From: Mansonella perstans
Taxonomy: Eukaryota > Nematoda > Chromadorea > Rhabditida > Onchocercidae
Length of the DNA: 64,000 nucleotides
Reading direction: 5' to 3'
Assembly: GCA_037074765.1 (NCBI GenBank)
Contig: JBAMDO010000075.1
Location: 1-64,000, forward strand
Shown here: positions 63,095 to 64,000 of the stretch, one piece after another
Layout: each line of letters opens with the position of its first letter
Numbering within the stretch: the first letter of the stretch is position 1
Position numbers and translations under genes: made by a program
The notes under the pieces: generated by a model
Told to the model about the DNA's origin: nothing
The model's database searches: none
What the model saw: only the letters and a program-made list of their open reading frames with translations

Positions 63095-63263
63095 CTGTAA
63101 AAAAAAGGTAAAAAAAATTCAAAAAAAATTTTAAATTGAAAAAATACGTTAATTAAAATATTAAACTTTTTTCCATACTATAAATAAACAGAAATAATTA
63201 ACCACAATAAATAATTATTCGATAAAAATCAATCAACATTTTGTTTCATTAATTATTAATTCC

Positions 63264-63294
<31 letters not shown>

Positions 63295-64000
63295 AATTTT
63301 AAAAAAGTTTTTATACAAACAAATTATATCACTTAAAATTAATATATTTTTTTTATAACAATTTTTTTTTTTTTATAATTTTAATATTATTTATTAATTG
63401 TTTTTCTTTTATCAAAAATTATTTATTTTTTTTCATTCGCTAAAAGTAATTGAAAAAAATGAGTGGTAGTATTATTTGATTCTGTGACTGATATAGTTTT
63501 GTATCACTTTTGAAATAGAATTTTTTGCTAATTAATTTTTTACTAAGGATTAATTTATTTAATTAATGAATGCAAGGAAAAAAATAAAGTCGTAATTTTT
63601 TTTTTTGATCAACTGATAAATTGAAGTAATGAAATAGGCCAAATTGTTTCTTAAAATACTGAAAGAGCTTAGAGCATATAAGAAATACTATAAATAAAAT
63701 AATTTGTATTAAGAAAAACTATGCGTATTATGATTTAATAAGTGCTATTGTGATGGAATTCAAATACATTTATGTATTATTATGGCAGTATAGCTTATAT
63801 ATTACTATTAAATTAATACTACTATTAAAGAATTCAAATATACTTGTGTATTATTATGGCAGTACACTTACGTATTATTATTAAATCAATATTAAACCAA
63901 AGGTTTTCAAATATACATATATTTATTATGGCATTGAAGCACAGATTATTATCATTAAAATGGTACAGCTGTAAATGAGTTTGTATTTGGGTACATGCAT
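63095..64000. other. grh-1 intron running off the right edge
   Basis: Poly-A/T-rich intron sequence. Its right end is a diverged tandem repeat (listed separately). The next upstream exon is outside the window. Confidence 0.6.
63757..63945. repeat. Diverged tandem repeat, ~73-bp unit
   Basis: TTCAAATA followed by TGTATTATTATGGCAGTA recurs at about 63,760, 63,832 and 63,907. The copies are diverged and the third is shortened. Confidence 0.75.

Noticed and set aside
1..64000. Spliced-leader RNA, tRNA, rRNA, CRISPR array, bacterial (Wolbachia-type) insertion
   Set aside because: Searched by eye for the nematode SL1 core, tRNA T-loop patterns, regular spaced direct repeats and GC-shifted long uninterrupted ORFs. 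None convincing. A covariance-model scan would be needed to exclude tRNAs firmly.

Overview
This window reads as nuclear DNA of a parasitic (spirurid/filarial-like) nematode. It is very AT-rich and full of poly-A/T runs and microsatellites. Its genes are split into many small exons whose acceptors follow the nematode TTTTCAG pattern, and several start codons lie just behind an acceptor-like TTTAG, as expected for spliced-leader addition. The species cannot be fixed from the sequence alone. I saw no bacterial operon, CRISPR array or convincing tRNA/rRNA. All gene models below were built by hand from splice signals, reading phase and remembered family features; none was checked by alignment or RNA.

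Layout. 1-12.4 kb: no convincing protein gene. It is a mosaic of old, diverged repeats, including a ~1 kb inverted repeat (4.0-5.0 / 7.5-8.5 kb), small elements with inverted ends, and three copies of a TATA-like box plus a short ORF. 12.8-16.1 kb (+): MANEA, a Golgi endo-alpha-mannosidase (GH99), 9 exons, 460 aa. 19.4-23.9 kb (+): a ZnT1/CDF-1-type zinc exporter, 10 exons, ~494 aa, with a possible 40-codon upstream ORF. 25.3-28.8 kb (-): a 308-aa protein I do not recognise, carrying an Asp-rich insert. 28.8-35.4 kb: repeat-rich intergenic DNA. 35.5-40.1 kb (-): TIM44 of the mitochondrial import motor, 13 exons, 451 aa. 41.9-45.0 kb (-): a ZDHHC9/14/18-type palmitoyltransferase whose catalytic cysteine codon is completed across a GC-AG intron. 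45.8-46.15 kb: a seven-copy 26-bp array (CRE half-site + GATA + ETS-like cores) beside a GC-rich patch. 47.56 kb (+): a 28-codon ORF for a single-pass membrane micropeptide of sarcolipin/sarcolamban size. 54.5-63.1 kb (-) and beyond the right edge: grh-1 (Grainyhead), with two 58-nt exons that look mutually exclusive.

The genes are unrelated housekeeping or developmental functions (glycan trimming, zinc export, mitochondrial import, S-acylation, epidermal transcription). They share no pathway and show no operon spacing. The best candidates for something new are the grh-1 exon pair, the transmembrane micropeptide, the composite tandem array, and the unassigned 308-aa gene.
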